64,000 nucleotides of DNA from Pycnopodia helianthoides (lineage: Eukaryota > Echinodermata > Asteroidea > Forcipulatida > Asteriidae): positions 19,692,875-19,756,874 of the forward strand of contig CM063247.1 in NCBI GenBank assembly GCA_032158295.1, in the 5' to 3' direction. The first letter of the stretch is position 1. Every line of letters begins with the position of its first letter. Positions 1 through 9,550 of the stretch are shown here, in pieces. Below the pieces are notes generated by a model. It worked only from the letters and a program-made list of their open reading frames with translations, made no database searches and was not told the origin of the DNA. Made by a program: the position numbers and the translations under genes.

Positions 1-880
1 TGTCACGTGGTATGCTTTAAAGGTGCACTTTTCAAAAATGTGTGTCTGCCAAACCAAAAGTTCGACTGAGGTGAAACTTTGTGTATTGTTAGTCAAGGAC
101 AATACCTGCTTGAATTTGTAGTGACATCATGATGACGTCATCATGTTCTTTTTTGACAATTTTTGCAATGCCAACCATTTGTTACATATCTTGAGAACAA
201 AGCAACTGCAGTACAAACTATAGTTACTTTTTCACCATGCTTGTACCGGAAGCCGAACACCTGGTTTTTGTAGTTGACAAAAACTCAATATCTAGTTTAT
301 TTAAAAAATTTAAATTTTTCGTCAGAGATTGTTTAAATGTATCCTTAAAAAAAAAGCGGGCGGGGACGCTATACATGTTTGTTTGTTTGTTTGTTTGTTT
401 GTTTTTTTGTTTGGGGGGGGTTGGGGTTGGGTGGGGAGGCTTACTTCGTAGTTCTGTTGATGGTTTCTTTTTCCAACTACCCTGCTAGTTAAAATCAATG
501 CTGGACAAATAATTAATGTTGGTAAAGATATGTATACCAAATGTTATTATTTGCATGCTTAGCCATTATTTATTCTTCCTTCTGTTTCTTTCTGTTATTC
601 TTTAAAATGATTGGTTTATGTTTTTGTAAACTATCATTTTTGGGGGATATCCTTGATTGTATTATATATTGATGGATGTCGTGCACGTGTGTACGTAATG
701 GGCGTATCATAAATAAATACATGAATAATTGTAATCTCTTAAAAATGATTTATGCACCTTGGCTGCTCAAAAGAGACATAATTTTTGTATGAATACCTGG
801 GTTGTTTTCTTTGGCAAATCCATAATGTTCCATTTTTGTCAGGCCCTCAGTCTGTGAGTAACTCTTTGTATAGACCATGT
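1..880. other. Upstream or intronic DNA, no gene recognised
   Basis: AT-rich sequence with a (TTTG)n run near 378-410 followed by a G-rich tract. Short open frames show no family resemblance or coding bias. It may be an intron of the channel gene whose 5' exons lie outside the window. Confidence 0.5.
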
Positions 881-1200
881 TACATTTGTTGCCAGAGTGG
901 TGACCTCGTACATTATAATGCTATTCCTGACGGCCAAGATGCTACACAGGCTCAATGGGAAAATTTATATTTTGTGTCTAAATTTTCACATAAATTCAAA
1001 TTTTACAAAAGCAACAGCTGTACAGCTTTTGAGATGTCCCCCCTTTCTTCATATCAGAAGTTGAGGAAAATCAGACAGTGCGATCTCCATAAAACATAAG
1101 ATTTGTTGTATTCTTCCATTGAGCTGTGGCTTTTTTGTAAACATGTGATGTCACAGGTCACATCGTCTATATGGAAATAATATGTGGGGGACTAGGTCTG
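880..1200 (-). repeat. Dispersed repeat F, inverted copy
   Basis: Reverse-oriented copy of a repeat found forward at 2010-2330 and 26090-26390. Shared blocks include the ATATGAAGAAAGGG motif, the GATCTCCAT/ATGGAGAT block and an end with TGTAAACATGTGA. The two near copies form an inverted pair around the MITEs at 1230-2005. Confidence 0.7.
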
Positions 1201-1229
1201 CAGTATCGCTGGGCAAATAACTACCATTT

Positions 1230-1614
1230 TTAAAGGCAGTGGACACTATTGGTAATTACTCCAAATAATTATTAGCATAAAACCTTACTTGGTAACAAGT
1301 AATGGGGAGAGGTTGGCAGTATAAAACATTGTGAGAAACGGCTCCCTCTGAAGTGACATAGTTTTTGAGAAAGAAGTAATTTTCCACGAATTTGATTTCG
1401 AGACCTCAGAATTAGATTTTGAGGTTTCGAAATCAAGCATCTGAAAGCACACAACTTCGTGTGACAAGGGTGTTTTTCTTTCATTATTATCTCGCAACTT
1501 CGACAACCAATTGAGCTCAAATTTTTACAGGTTTGTTATTTTATGCACATGTTGAGATACACCAAGTGAGAAGCCTGGTCTTTGACAATTACCAATAGTG
1601 TCCAGTGTCTTTAA
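1230..1614 (+). mobile_element. TTAA-flanked MITE, family B
   Basis: TIRs AGGCAGTGGACACTATTGG and its complement at the right end (CCAATAGTGTCCAGTGTCT), each next to TTAA. About 385 bp, no coding capacity. TTAA target preference with short TIRs fits a non-autonomous piggyBac-type element; this is inference. The right TTAA is shared with the next element. Confidence 0.75.
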
Positions 1615-2005
1615 AGGAACATTACAGAATTGGTAAGAAAAAAACTTGTAAAATATACTTTGTGATCACAGATTTACATAAAACTTACACGGTCTAATGA
1701 TGATGGTAGTAGAAAACATCCCTTGAAATATTTCTGTCTGAAATGCCATATTTGATGAGAAATGAATAAACTAGTTTTTCCGTTTAGAGTTTATTGCTCA
1801 GTGAGCGTTTGATTCATTTGTTGAATCTATATGATTTCATGCAAATGTGAAATCGGTGTTTCACTATTTTCTCGTGACCCAGCTGGCCGATCGATCTCAA
1901 ACTTCTACAGGTTTGTCAGTTTATGTATATGGTGGATTACATAAAGTGCTTACACTGCCAGCAACTGTTTTGTTAGCAAAAACCAATTCTGTAATGTTCC
2001 TTTAA
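1611..2005 (+). mobile_element. TTAA-flanked MITE, family A (copy 1)
   Basis: TTAA then AGGAACATTACAGAATTGG, ending with CCAATTCTGTAATGTTCCT then TTAA. About 395 bp. Abuts the family B copy with a common TTAA. Confidence 0.8.
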
Positions 2006-2009
2006 ACCA

Positions 2010-2330
2010 TGCAACCTGTGACGTCACATGTTTACAAAAGGGCCAAAGGGCATGTAGTTTCTTGAACACAGCTCAATGGAAGAAAACATTAAATCTTATA
2101 TTTTATGGAGATTGTAATGTCTGATTTGTATCAAGTTTTGATATGAAGAAAGGGTGCACATCTCAAAACTTGTTCAGCTGTTACTTTTGTAACTCCGGAA
2201 CTTACGTGGGTATTGCGACACAAAATGCAAAACTGGCCATACGAGCAGTGTAGAATCTTGCCTGCCAGAAAGGTACTGGTACTTACAAGGGCACTCTTTA
2301 TGTAATTGTTTGCATCGTAATTGCTACTTT
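2010..2330 (+). repeat. Dispersed repeat F, forward copy
   Basis: Starts near GTGACGTCACATGTTTACAA and continues through TGATATGAAGAAAGGGTGCA to CTTGCCTGCCAGAAAGG. Inverted relative to 880-1200; a third copy lies at 26090-26390. Class unknown. Confidence 0.7.
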
Positions 2331-3058
2331 TGTAGTGGGAGGGGATAGCTGTGAATTAAAATAATTTTAATGGAAACTGGCAATTACTGCAAGCTATCTC
2401 GGCTCCCTTGAGATTGTGTAACCCATTACCTGGGTCCTAATTAATAGCTCTCTTCCATATCATGAAGTATAATTTGTGTGCTTTTTCAAAGTCATACGTT
2501 TCGAGTAACGGTCACTTGACATCAAACTTTGAATAGCGTATATACAAACTCGCGAACCGGTAAGACGTCAATATTGAAATACAATAGATTTACGTCATAG
2601 AAGTGGGCACCCGTGTACCATCCAGTGCCGTGGCACGTAATTGCTTTTAAAGGCTAAGACCATTTCACAAGTCAGTTTAGGTAATGATAATATTTAGTAT
2701 GAGGCACCCCCGTTTAAATTTTTTCCTCCGAGGCGTCTATCTGTCGCTCTGCACTCTCTTAAAAGAGGTCCAACCCGGTGTCATGGTACATAATTGACAC
2801 TTAATTCTGATAATTGAAAATTGCAGCCATTAGTAAGAAAGTGAACGTTTTGTTGGACTGTGGTAACGACGAAATGTAATGACACACAATTAAAACGGAG
2901 GCCTGAGAATTCGCAGTGAGGGAATTCGTCACTGGCGACTTTCAGTGCAAAAAAACCCCAAAACAACAGTTTTTAACATTATCGTTTGATACAATAATGC
3001 TGTGTACCATACCACTGATTAACAAATTATGCTACACTGGGTAAACATATTTGTTATG

Positions 3059-3431
3059 TTAAAGGAACATTACAGAATTGGTAAGAAAATAAAATTGTAA
3101 AATATACTTTTTGATCGCAGATTTACATAAAACTTACACGGTCTAATTATGATGATAGTAGAAAACATCCCTTGAAATATTTCTGTCTGAAATGCCATAT
3201 TTGATGAGAAATGAATAAACTAATTTTCCGATTGGAGTTTATCGCTCAGTGAGCGTTTTATTCATTTGTTGAATCTATATGATTTCATGCAAATGTGTAA
3301 TCGGTTTTTCACTATTTTTGGCCGATCGATCTCAAACTTCTACAGGTTTGTCAGTTTATGTATATAGTGCTTACACTGCCAGCAACTGTTTTGTTAGCAA
3401 AAACCAATTCTGTAATGTTCCAGCCCTTTAA
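3059..3431 (+). mobile_element. TTAA MITE, family A (copy 2, damaged right end)
   Basis: The left end is intact. At the right end AGCCC intervenes between GTTCC and TTTAA, and about 20 bp are missing near the right end compared with copy 1. Confidence 0.75.
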
Positions 3432-4134
3432 AATAATGGCACTTTTACAATACAAAGCAAATGCGAAAACATGATGAGCGAGGAATCCACTGCGCGCGCC
3501 AAACAAAACAACAGCGAAATAAACGAACAACTCGGAATTAAACGAATTTCAGAAATAAAGCAAAGGCGGAACCTCCCAACGGAGACTGCTGATTGGCTGC
3601 AGCTGGTAGCCAGATCACGCGCTCCGGCGAGATGATTTTGCGCACGCAGTGTTCAGTGGTTCAAATCTTCCACAGTTTTAGGTTTTTTTAATGTTTTTTT
3701 TTTATTTACGAAAGTGTAAGTTTTTAAGAAAGTGTACAAACTAGAACTTAATCACATCCGTGCATTATAAAGGAAGCCAAGGTCTGTTCTCTTCTTCCTA
3801 AGTTCTGAGTGTTATGGTTCGATGACCTCCATGGTTTGAGTATTTATCCCCCTCCCCGCCCCCATCGAGACCCCTATCCCCATTGCTCTTTAAAAATTCA
3901 TTATCTGCCCACATTCGCCAGATGGTGAGCGAAAATTGTGCGAATGTGGGCAGATAAACAAAGCTACTGGACCGCTTAGTCATCCAAAGCGATACTCTGT
4001 AGCATGCGGTAGGAGGAAACGCTTACCAGCTCGTGTTAGTGTAGAAAATTGTAACATCAACATACAAACCATAGATAGTCATTGGTACGCGTTGGTCAAT
4101 TCAATGACATTCTTGGATAGTGATCATTTTTTAA

Positions 4135-4310
4135 TAGACCTTATGACCTTATGCATATGACGTCATTTGAGTAGGGCGCCCTCGGCTAGAGGTCAAAATA
4201 AGGTTTCTCATTGGCTAATTCTGTGCGCCGCGCGTACAAATATGTGCGTTTTCTAATGTTACGTCATCTTTTTACCTCTAAAGATGGCGGCGTGATGACG
4301 TCAACGATTC
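4135..4310 (+). repeat. Dispersed repeat G (CpG-rich, forward)
   Basis: Blocks ATGACGTCA, AGTAGGGCGCCCTCG, CATTGGCTAATT, GCGCCGCGCGTAC and AAGATGGCGGCG occur in this order. Related copies lie at 5000-5165 (reverse), 8590-8750 and 51795-51930. Class unknown. Confidence 0.65.
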
Positions 4311-4716
4311 AAGTCCATTCCCCCCTTTCACAGCTAATGGTAGCGCGCGCTAATCACGGTGAAATAATTTAGATCTTATGAACACCACGCTTATTTTTAA
4401 CCCAAAAAGTAATTTCTTTCTATTAACCAACTTAGCCATTTTTAATCAGTAAAAAGCATTTCGATGCCTTCAAAAACTATTGTGTTCATCCTTAACGAGA
4501 TAGCCGTTAACGAGAGGCACTTATTGCCTCCAAGAGATGGATCACTTCTGAATAATCTGTTATTCAATAACAATATCAACGAAAAGGATGATTATTGCAG
4601 ATTGTGACATCGTGGATAGCACATTTTTTTATTCTCAAGGCCGCGCACTAGACATTTTGTCTCAAAACAAAAGCTTAAAAACCTGACCTCTCTTCCCTGT
4701 CCTGTATTGTGTGTAG

Positions 4717-4907
4717 AGTCTTAAAGAATGGTCGGATCGGGAGAAAGGCGACAAATTCTTCCGTGATCAAGACGAGAGCTACCTCAAAGAGCAGAAACTG
4801 ATCGCGGCGCTGGCCAACTTAACGGATGAGGACCGGAAGGATATGGGTCACAGCCTGTCTACCATGCTACTGGACTGCAAATGGAGAGGATACCCCTGTT
4901 CACCCTC
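4717..4907 (+). CDS. DEG/ENaC channel, exon a (extracellular, finger region)
   Basis: Acceptor AG at 4715-4716 and donor GTGAGA at 4908. The frame opens with SLKEWSDREKGDKFF and runs to CKWRGYPCSPS, ending in phase 2. The acidic/basic helix-like stretch followed by LLDCKWRG is typical of the segment just before the YGNCYTFN signature in this family. The exon lies between two inverted copies of a dispersed repeat (see 4135-4310 and 5000-5165). No in-frame ATG acts as a start; upstream exons must exist. Confidence 0.9.
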
Positions 4908-4999
4908 GTGAGATTCTTTGTTGAATTTTTTTTTTAAGTCGATAAAATAATGTGAGAAAAAGTATAGTTGGTATGCTGATGTCCATGATAATAAACCTT

Positions 5000-5165
5000 A
5001 TGCTTTGACGTCATCCAGCTGCCACCTTAGAGGTGAGCCGATGACGAAACAATGAATACGCACAGATTTGTACCCGCAGCGCAAAGGACTGGCCAATGAA
5101 CAACCTCCTTTTGACCTATATGGGCGAGGGCGCCCTACTCAAACGACGTCATGTGCATAAGGACG
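5000..5165 (-). repeat. Dispersed repeat G (reverse)
   Basis: Reverse-complement copy of 4135-4310; the GAGTAGGGCGCCCTCG block is shared exactly. Lies downstream of the exon at 4717-4907. Confidence 0.65.
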
Positions 5166-5356
5166 TTTGTAAGGACGTTTGTAAGTCCACATAGTGTTTC
5201 AAGTCCCTACATTGTGTGGACTTCTTTTGTTCCCAGTTCCACACTTCGTATGTATGTGTGAACACACACACATCCACACACACAAACAAATGGCCCTCCA
5301 CCATGGCAACCAATGTCGTTCCCACATATATTCATCTCAAAAGACCTGGCAAATCT

Positions 5357-5937
5357 GGGCGTGACCCGGGGTCGTGTGACCCGGGGTCGTGTGACCCGGG
5401 GTCGTGTGACCCGGGGTCGTGTGACCCGGGGTCGTGTGACCGGGGTCGTGTGACCCGGGGTCGTGTGACCCGGGGTCGTGTGACCCGGGGTCGTGTGACC
5501 CGGGGTCGTGTGACCCGGGGTCGTGTGACCCGGGTCGTGTGACCCGGGGTCGTGTGACCCGGGGTCGTGTGACCCGGGGTCGTGTGACCCTGGGTCGTGT
5601 GACCCGGGTCGTGTGACCCGGGGTCGTGTGACCCGGGGGCGTTTGACCCGGGGTCGTGTGACCCGGGGTCGTGTGACCCGGGGTCGTGTGACCCGGGGTC
5701 GTGTGACCCGGGGTCGTGTGACCCGGGGTCGTGTGACCCGGGGTCGTGTGACCCGGGGTCGTGTGACCTGGGGATGTGACCCGGGGTCGTCGACCCGGGG
5801 TCGTCTGACCCGGGGTCGTGCGACCCGGGTCGTGCGACCCGGGTCGTCTGACCCGGGGTCGTGCGACCGGGTCGTGCGACCCGGGGTCGTGCGACCTGGG
5901 TCGTGCGACCCGGGGTCGTGCGACCCGGGGTCTTGTT
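5357..5937. repeat. Minisatellite, 15-bp unit GTGTGACCCGGGGTC
   Basis: About 38 near-identical tandem units, with a few 14-bp and variant units towards the 3' end (GTGCGACC). The unit contains the palindrome GACCCGGGGTC. Because 15 is divisible by three, stop-free frames arise by chance; these are not genes. It occupies the intron between exons at 4907 and 5989 and ends about 50 bp before the acceptor. Confidence 0.97.
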
Positions 5938-5988
5938 AATTGACGTGTTTCACTGTATTCGATGCTTATGCTTGTCTTTTTTTTGCAG

Positions 5989-6089
5989 AAACTTCACCTC
6001 TTTCTCCCATTACAAATATGGCAATTGTTACACCTTCAACAATTTCACAAAAAGAGATTTGACAACAGACCGACCAGGACCCCTTTACG
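5989..6089 (+). CDS. DEG/ENaC channel, exon b (YGNCYTFN signature)
   Basis: Acceptor TTTTTTTTGCAG directly upstream and donor GTGAG at 6090. The exon completes a Ser codon and reads NFTSFSHYKYGNCYTFN, then a short loop to PGPLYG, ending in phase 1. The FxxYGNCYTFN block is among the most conserved motifs of the family. The acceptor lies only about 50 bp after a GC-rich 15-bp minisatellite. Confidence 0.95.
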
Positions 6090-6781
6090 GTGAGTTGAAC
6101 TGCTAGTTTAGGTGAACTTGAAGTCGGAATGACGCTTGTTTACCTTTTATGTCACAACGTGAAACGGAATATTCCAGATTAGCTTGATGTATTTTTAACT
6201 CATTCCATTTCACGTAAAGACAAGTATACCCTTTGCATATCACGCAAAGCTGTTGGTACGCTGAGGTCACGTGCACCGTCATGTTTACGCACCAAGAAAA
6301 GCCATCGTCGAATGATCTGCCTCCTTTTGCCTCAGTGAGGGCGCTGTCGAGAGTGTGACGTCATATGCATATTTCAGATATCAAGTAACACTGAAAGTAT
6401 TAGCATCCCAGTCGTGTTTTTTTTTAGCACGGCTGCAATATTGTACAAAATAACTGCCACATTTTTGCTGGTAACCCGATAAATTTGTTTACCAGCTCAA
6501 TGTGATAAAATAATGATGTATACTATCGGTGAATGGTTCCCGCTAATTTGGTCTTTCCAATAACCATTTTCTGTACGACTTGACATCGAAAGTATCTCCT
6601 GCGAAGATCACCAGATTACACTGATCGAAACGTCGAGTTGTTACACCACCAGTTTCCTTTCAGAGAACCAAAACTCATAAACGAGATAATCCCATGGTGT
6701 TACCGCAAAATGAATAAGTGTAATATTTTCTGCTTAGCCTACCAGTTCAAGTAGAATTTTTGGTGGTATTCCTGGTTGCAG

Positions 6782-6945
6782 GCTTATCCATGCGGCTGTT
6801 CGTAGAGCAGCATGAGTACATGCCAGAGATAACCGAATCGGCGGGCTTCAGACTCGTCGTGCATGACCGCAACACGATGCCCTTCCCTGAGGACGACGGC
6901 ATCGCAATCTCGCCGGGATTCCAGACCGCCGTGGCAGTTCGTATC
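6782..6945 (+). CDS. DEG/ENaC channel, exon c
   Basis: Acceptor TTGCAG at 6776-6781. The reading GLSMRLFVEQHEYMPE, AGFRLVVHDRNTMPFPEDDG and ISPGFQTAVAVRI matches the GLxLxLxxxxxEY, AGFxVxVHxxxxxPxPxxxG and SPGxxxxxAV order of the family's palm and beta-ball region. The preferred donor is GTAAGT at 6946 (phase 0). A second donor, GTAAGG at 6956, would lengthen the exon by 10 nt and end it in phase 1, which is the phase the exon at 8223 needs. Confidence 0.92.
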
Positions 6946-6964
6946 GTAAGTGGATGTAAGGCCA

Positions 6965-7125
6965 TGTCCGAATGGGAGACTTTTGAACGCTAGGTGGCAG
7001 CAGACATACAAGGTAAAATTCCATTGTTTAGGTAGTTTCTAAGCATGCCCACATTGCCAAGAACAATGGATTAACCTGGTAAGTCTGCTGCCACCTAGCG
7101 TCTCGAAAGTCCCCCATTTGGCAGC
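6965..7125. mobile_element. Short inverted-repeat element (CTAGGTGGCAGCAGAC)
   Basis: ATGGGAGACTTTTGAACGC followed by CTAGGTGGCAGCAGAC is repeated inverted at 7080-7122 (GTCTGCTGCCACCTAG and onwards). About 40-bp TIRs around a 75-bp core. No clear target duplication. Located just after the exon at 6782-6945. Confidence 0.6.
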
Positions 7126-7166
7126 TATAGCTACAGCCACGGCGTTGAACTATGGGACATCCTCAG

Positions 7167-7179
7167 CAACACTCTTGTG
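7167..7179 (+). CDS. Possible 13-nt microexon of the DEG/ENaC channel
   Basis: The exon at 8223 cannot be joined directly to 6945: that frame hits a stop after ten codons. One added nucleotide (mod 3) is needed. A 13-nt candidate lies between CCTCAG and GTATGT and would encode QHSC plus the first base of an Asp codon, giving RI-QHSC-D-EYC. The Cys would suit the conserved position after the family's usual PPYxxC segment, but that segment itself is absent. The alternative is the 6956 donor of the previous exon, or a larger exon I have missed. Confidence 0.25.
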
Positions 7180-7403
7180 GTATGTTAATTTTGTTTATAC
7201 ACGATCGAAGCAAATGAACGCCATTTTGGTAGTACATTTCCAGCTGTTATTATAGTTCTGTTTTTATTTTGTTTTGTCCCTTCCCCCCCCCCCCATTTTT
7301 GTTAATAGTCCTCTTTAAATTTTAAGGAATACTTTTTTTCACACCTAAAACTTTGGGTGCGGAAGAGTACGGCAATTATGGTCTAAAATCCTCCGAATGG
7401 TCT

Positions 7404-8056
7404 GAATCAGTAGATCCGCACTTGACCACCGCACAATCAGTAGATCCGCACTTGACCACCGCACGAATAGTAGATCCGCACTTGACCACCGCACGAATCA
7501 GTAGATCCGCACTTGACCACCGCACGAATCAGTAGATCCGCACTTGACCACCGCACGAATCAGTAGATCCGCACTTGACCACCGCACAATCAGTAGATCC
7601 GCACTTGACCACCGCACGGAATCAGTAGATCTGCACTTGACCACCGCACGAATCAGTAGATCCGCACTTGACCACTGCACGAATCAGTAGATCCGCACTT
7701 GACCACCGCACGAATCAGTAGATCCGCACTTGACCACCGCACGAATCAGTAGATCCGCACTTGACCACCGCATGAATCAGTAGATCCGCACTGACCACCA
7801 GCACGAATCAGTATGAATCCATTATAGTATCTACATTGAAGGACCTTGCCACTTTAAGATTTCCTAAGTGCTGGTATAGTGATTTGGACGATACGGGTAT
7901 CATGATGATTGATTACATAATCAGTATTGATTTGAGGTGTTGAGCACGAATCAGTAGATCCGCACTTGACCACCGCACGAATCAGTAGATCCTCAGTAGA
8001 CCCGCACTTGACCACCGCATGAATCAGTAGATCCGCACATGACCACAACACGAATC
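7404..8056. repeat. Minisatellite, 31-bp unit (AATCAGTAGATCCGCACTTG)
   Basis: About 13 units at 7404-7812 and 3-4 more at 7943-8056; unit AATCAGTAGATCCGCACTTG then ACCACCGCACG. The unique block between them (7821-7942) recurs after the second group (8070-8206), so array plus flank was duplicated as a larger unit. No spacers, so not CRISPR. Confidence 0.95.
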
Positions 8057-8222
8057 CATACTGCAAATAACATTATGAGTATCTATATCATTGAACGACC
8101 TTTGCCCTTTAAGATTTCCTAAGTGCTGGTATAGTGACGTTGTGGATCGATAAGGTGGTATCATGATTATTGAGTCATAATATTGTTTATGATTTTTTGA
8201 GGTGTTTTGTTTTGTTTTCCAG

Positions 8223-8323
8223 ATGAGTATTGCACGTCTAGGCGTATTACAGTAACTGCACTAAGACATCCAAGTTACAATAATATCTTCAGAGAGACCT
8301 ATAATGTATCATACAGTTTAAAG
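8223..8323 (+). CDS. DEG/ENaC channel, exon e
   Basis: Strong acceptor TTTTGTTTTCCAG just upstream; weak donor GTATTC at 8324. The frame xEYCTSRRITVTALRHPSYN to TYNVSYSLK leads directly into VCERSC of the next exon, matching the family pattern Y(S)xxxCxxxC. It starts in phase 1 and ends in phase 0. Its link to the preceding exon is unresolved. Confidence 0.7.
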
Positions 8324-8589
8324 GTATTCAACATTTGATTTTGAACATAATTAATTGTGTAACTTGCAAGGAAGCAAAGCCTCTTTAAAAATGCTGTCTC
8401 CCAGACCCCTCCCCCTTTGCCCCATCCCTATCTCTGCGAGATGAATGTCACTATACTGATGTTTTATGAACAAAAGAAAGTATATGAGTACATCTCAGTA
8501 TGATTAGAATCGGTACTCGATATTTCTTTGTACTCGAGTATTAACACCACACAAAACGGTGACAGGCAAACGGAATCTTTAGTCAGTAC

Positions 8590-8750
8590 ACGCGCATTGA
8601 TAGACCTCTTGCATTGGCCGCCATCGTTGATGAAACGTGCACGCGTGAAAGGCTATCATTGGCTGAGAGTTGTGCGCCGCGCGTACACGCGTTCACGTTT
8701 CCATTGTTTTTCATCAAAGATGGCGGTCAATGACGTCATGTGCAATCCAT
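8590..8750 (+). repeat. Dispersed repeat G (diverged copy)
   Basis: Contains CATTGGCTGAGAG, GCGCCGCGCGTACAC and AAGATGGCGG followed by TGACGTCA. In the intron before the exon at 8923. Confidence 0.55.
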
Positions 8751-8922
8751 CTAGAGACCCCTCCCCCACTCACTCTCATTATTTTGGATATATCATGGAG
8801 ATACGGGGTCCTGGTCCCACCTTTGTACAGGGTCAACTCATAAAGAATAGTTCGCAGTACCCCCTATGTAGACAATGGTTTGTTTTTAAGGAACTATTAT
8901 ACTTTATATCCCATTGGTGCAG

Positions 8923-9037
8923 GTCTGCGAACGTAGCTGTTATCAAAGGGAAGTCATTGATAAGTGCAAATGTTTCGATCCTCACTATCCAAACTCGCCA
9001 GAGAATGCCGTGTACCCATGCTACGTAGACGAGGAAG
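8923..9037 (+). CDS. DEG/ENaC channel, exon f (Cys-rich domain)
   Basis: Acceptor GGTGCAG at 8922 and donor GTAAAA at 9038. It reads VCERSCYQREVIDKCKCFDP, then a Pro-rich turn to YPCYVDEE, ending in phase 1. The CxxxC, CxC and C pattern with DPxYP is the thumb/finger disulfide region typical of DEG/ENaC channels. A long open frame over 8528-9028 in another register is only a shadow. Confidence 0.94.
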
Positions 9038-9444
9038 GTAAAACTGTTTCTCTCCCCCCCCCCCCCCCAACATAATTACGCACACACGCAACAAACAAAA
9101 ATCGAGTCTGTTGTTAGTTTGTTCACCCTGAAAATTCTCATTGCTAATGCATGCCTCAACTCCGGCGGGAGCTTCTGTGCATGCGTATAGCCCTGGTCTC
9201 AGGGGTCACGGCCTTTGCCAGCCTGGTAAAACAATTATCCATTATCCTTATAACAATTATAAATTATCCGTATCCATGGCTTGTTACCATCGGACAGAGC
9301 CTCTGGAAGGCCTAGGATTCGTTTTTGACAGTTCGAGGGTTTTGTAGGGTAATAAACACTCGGTATGGGGTTTGGAAGGTTAAGGGGCGGTCCCGTAGTC
9401 GCGAGAGCAGTAGTCTCGCATTGCGACAGAGCTGTTTCGCTATC

Positions 9445-9484
9445 ACAAATTGTCTGGCGCTGTGCACAGCGTCAGACAATTTGT
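9445..9484. repeat. 40-bp palindrome centred on GTGCAC
   Basis: ACAAATTGTCTGGCGCTGTG pairs with the following 20 bases, one mismatch. Located just upstream of the foldback element at 9551. Confidence 0.88.
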
Positions 9485-9550
9485 CCACAAGTTTGGCCAA
9501 CGTAGTAAGCTAAATGAAACACCCACACCAACCAATTCTGTCCGTAATCC

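Noticed and set aside
785..1099. 104-codon frame as a first channel exon
   Set aside because: It overlaps dispersed repeat F and lacks any membrane segment or family motif.
5216..5939. Long open frames encoding repeated GSCDP / RGRVT
   Set aside because: They arise from a 15-bp minisatellite that keeps frame by length; an intron lies here and no start or domain supports translation.
7126..7190. Larger exon including YSYSHGVELWDILSN
   Set aside because: No acceptor gives this frame without a stop or in the phase demanded by neighbouring exons; only the 13-nt piece fits.
7404..8056. CRISPR-like array
   Set aside because: Units are directly contiguous 31-bp tandem copies with no unique spacers, and the genome is eukaryotic.
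8528..9028. 166-codon open frame
   Set aside because: It crosses a dispersed repeat and covers the true exon at 8923-9037 in a different register; the exon frame has clear family motifs and this one has none.
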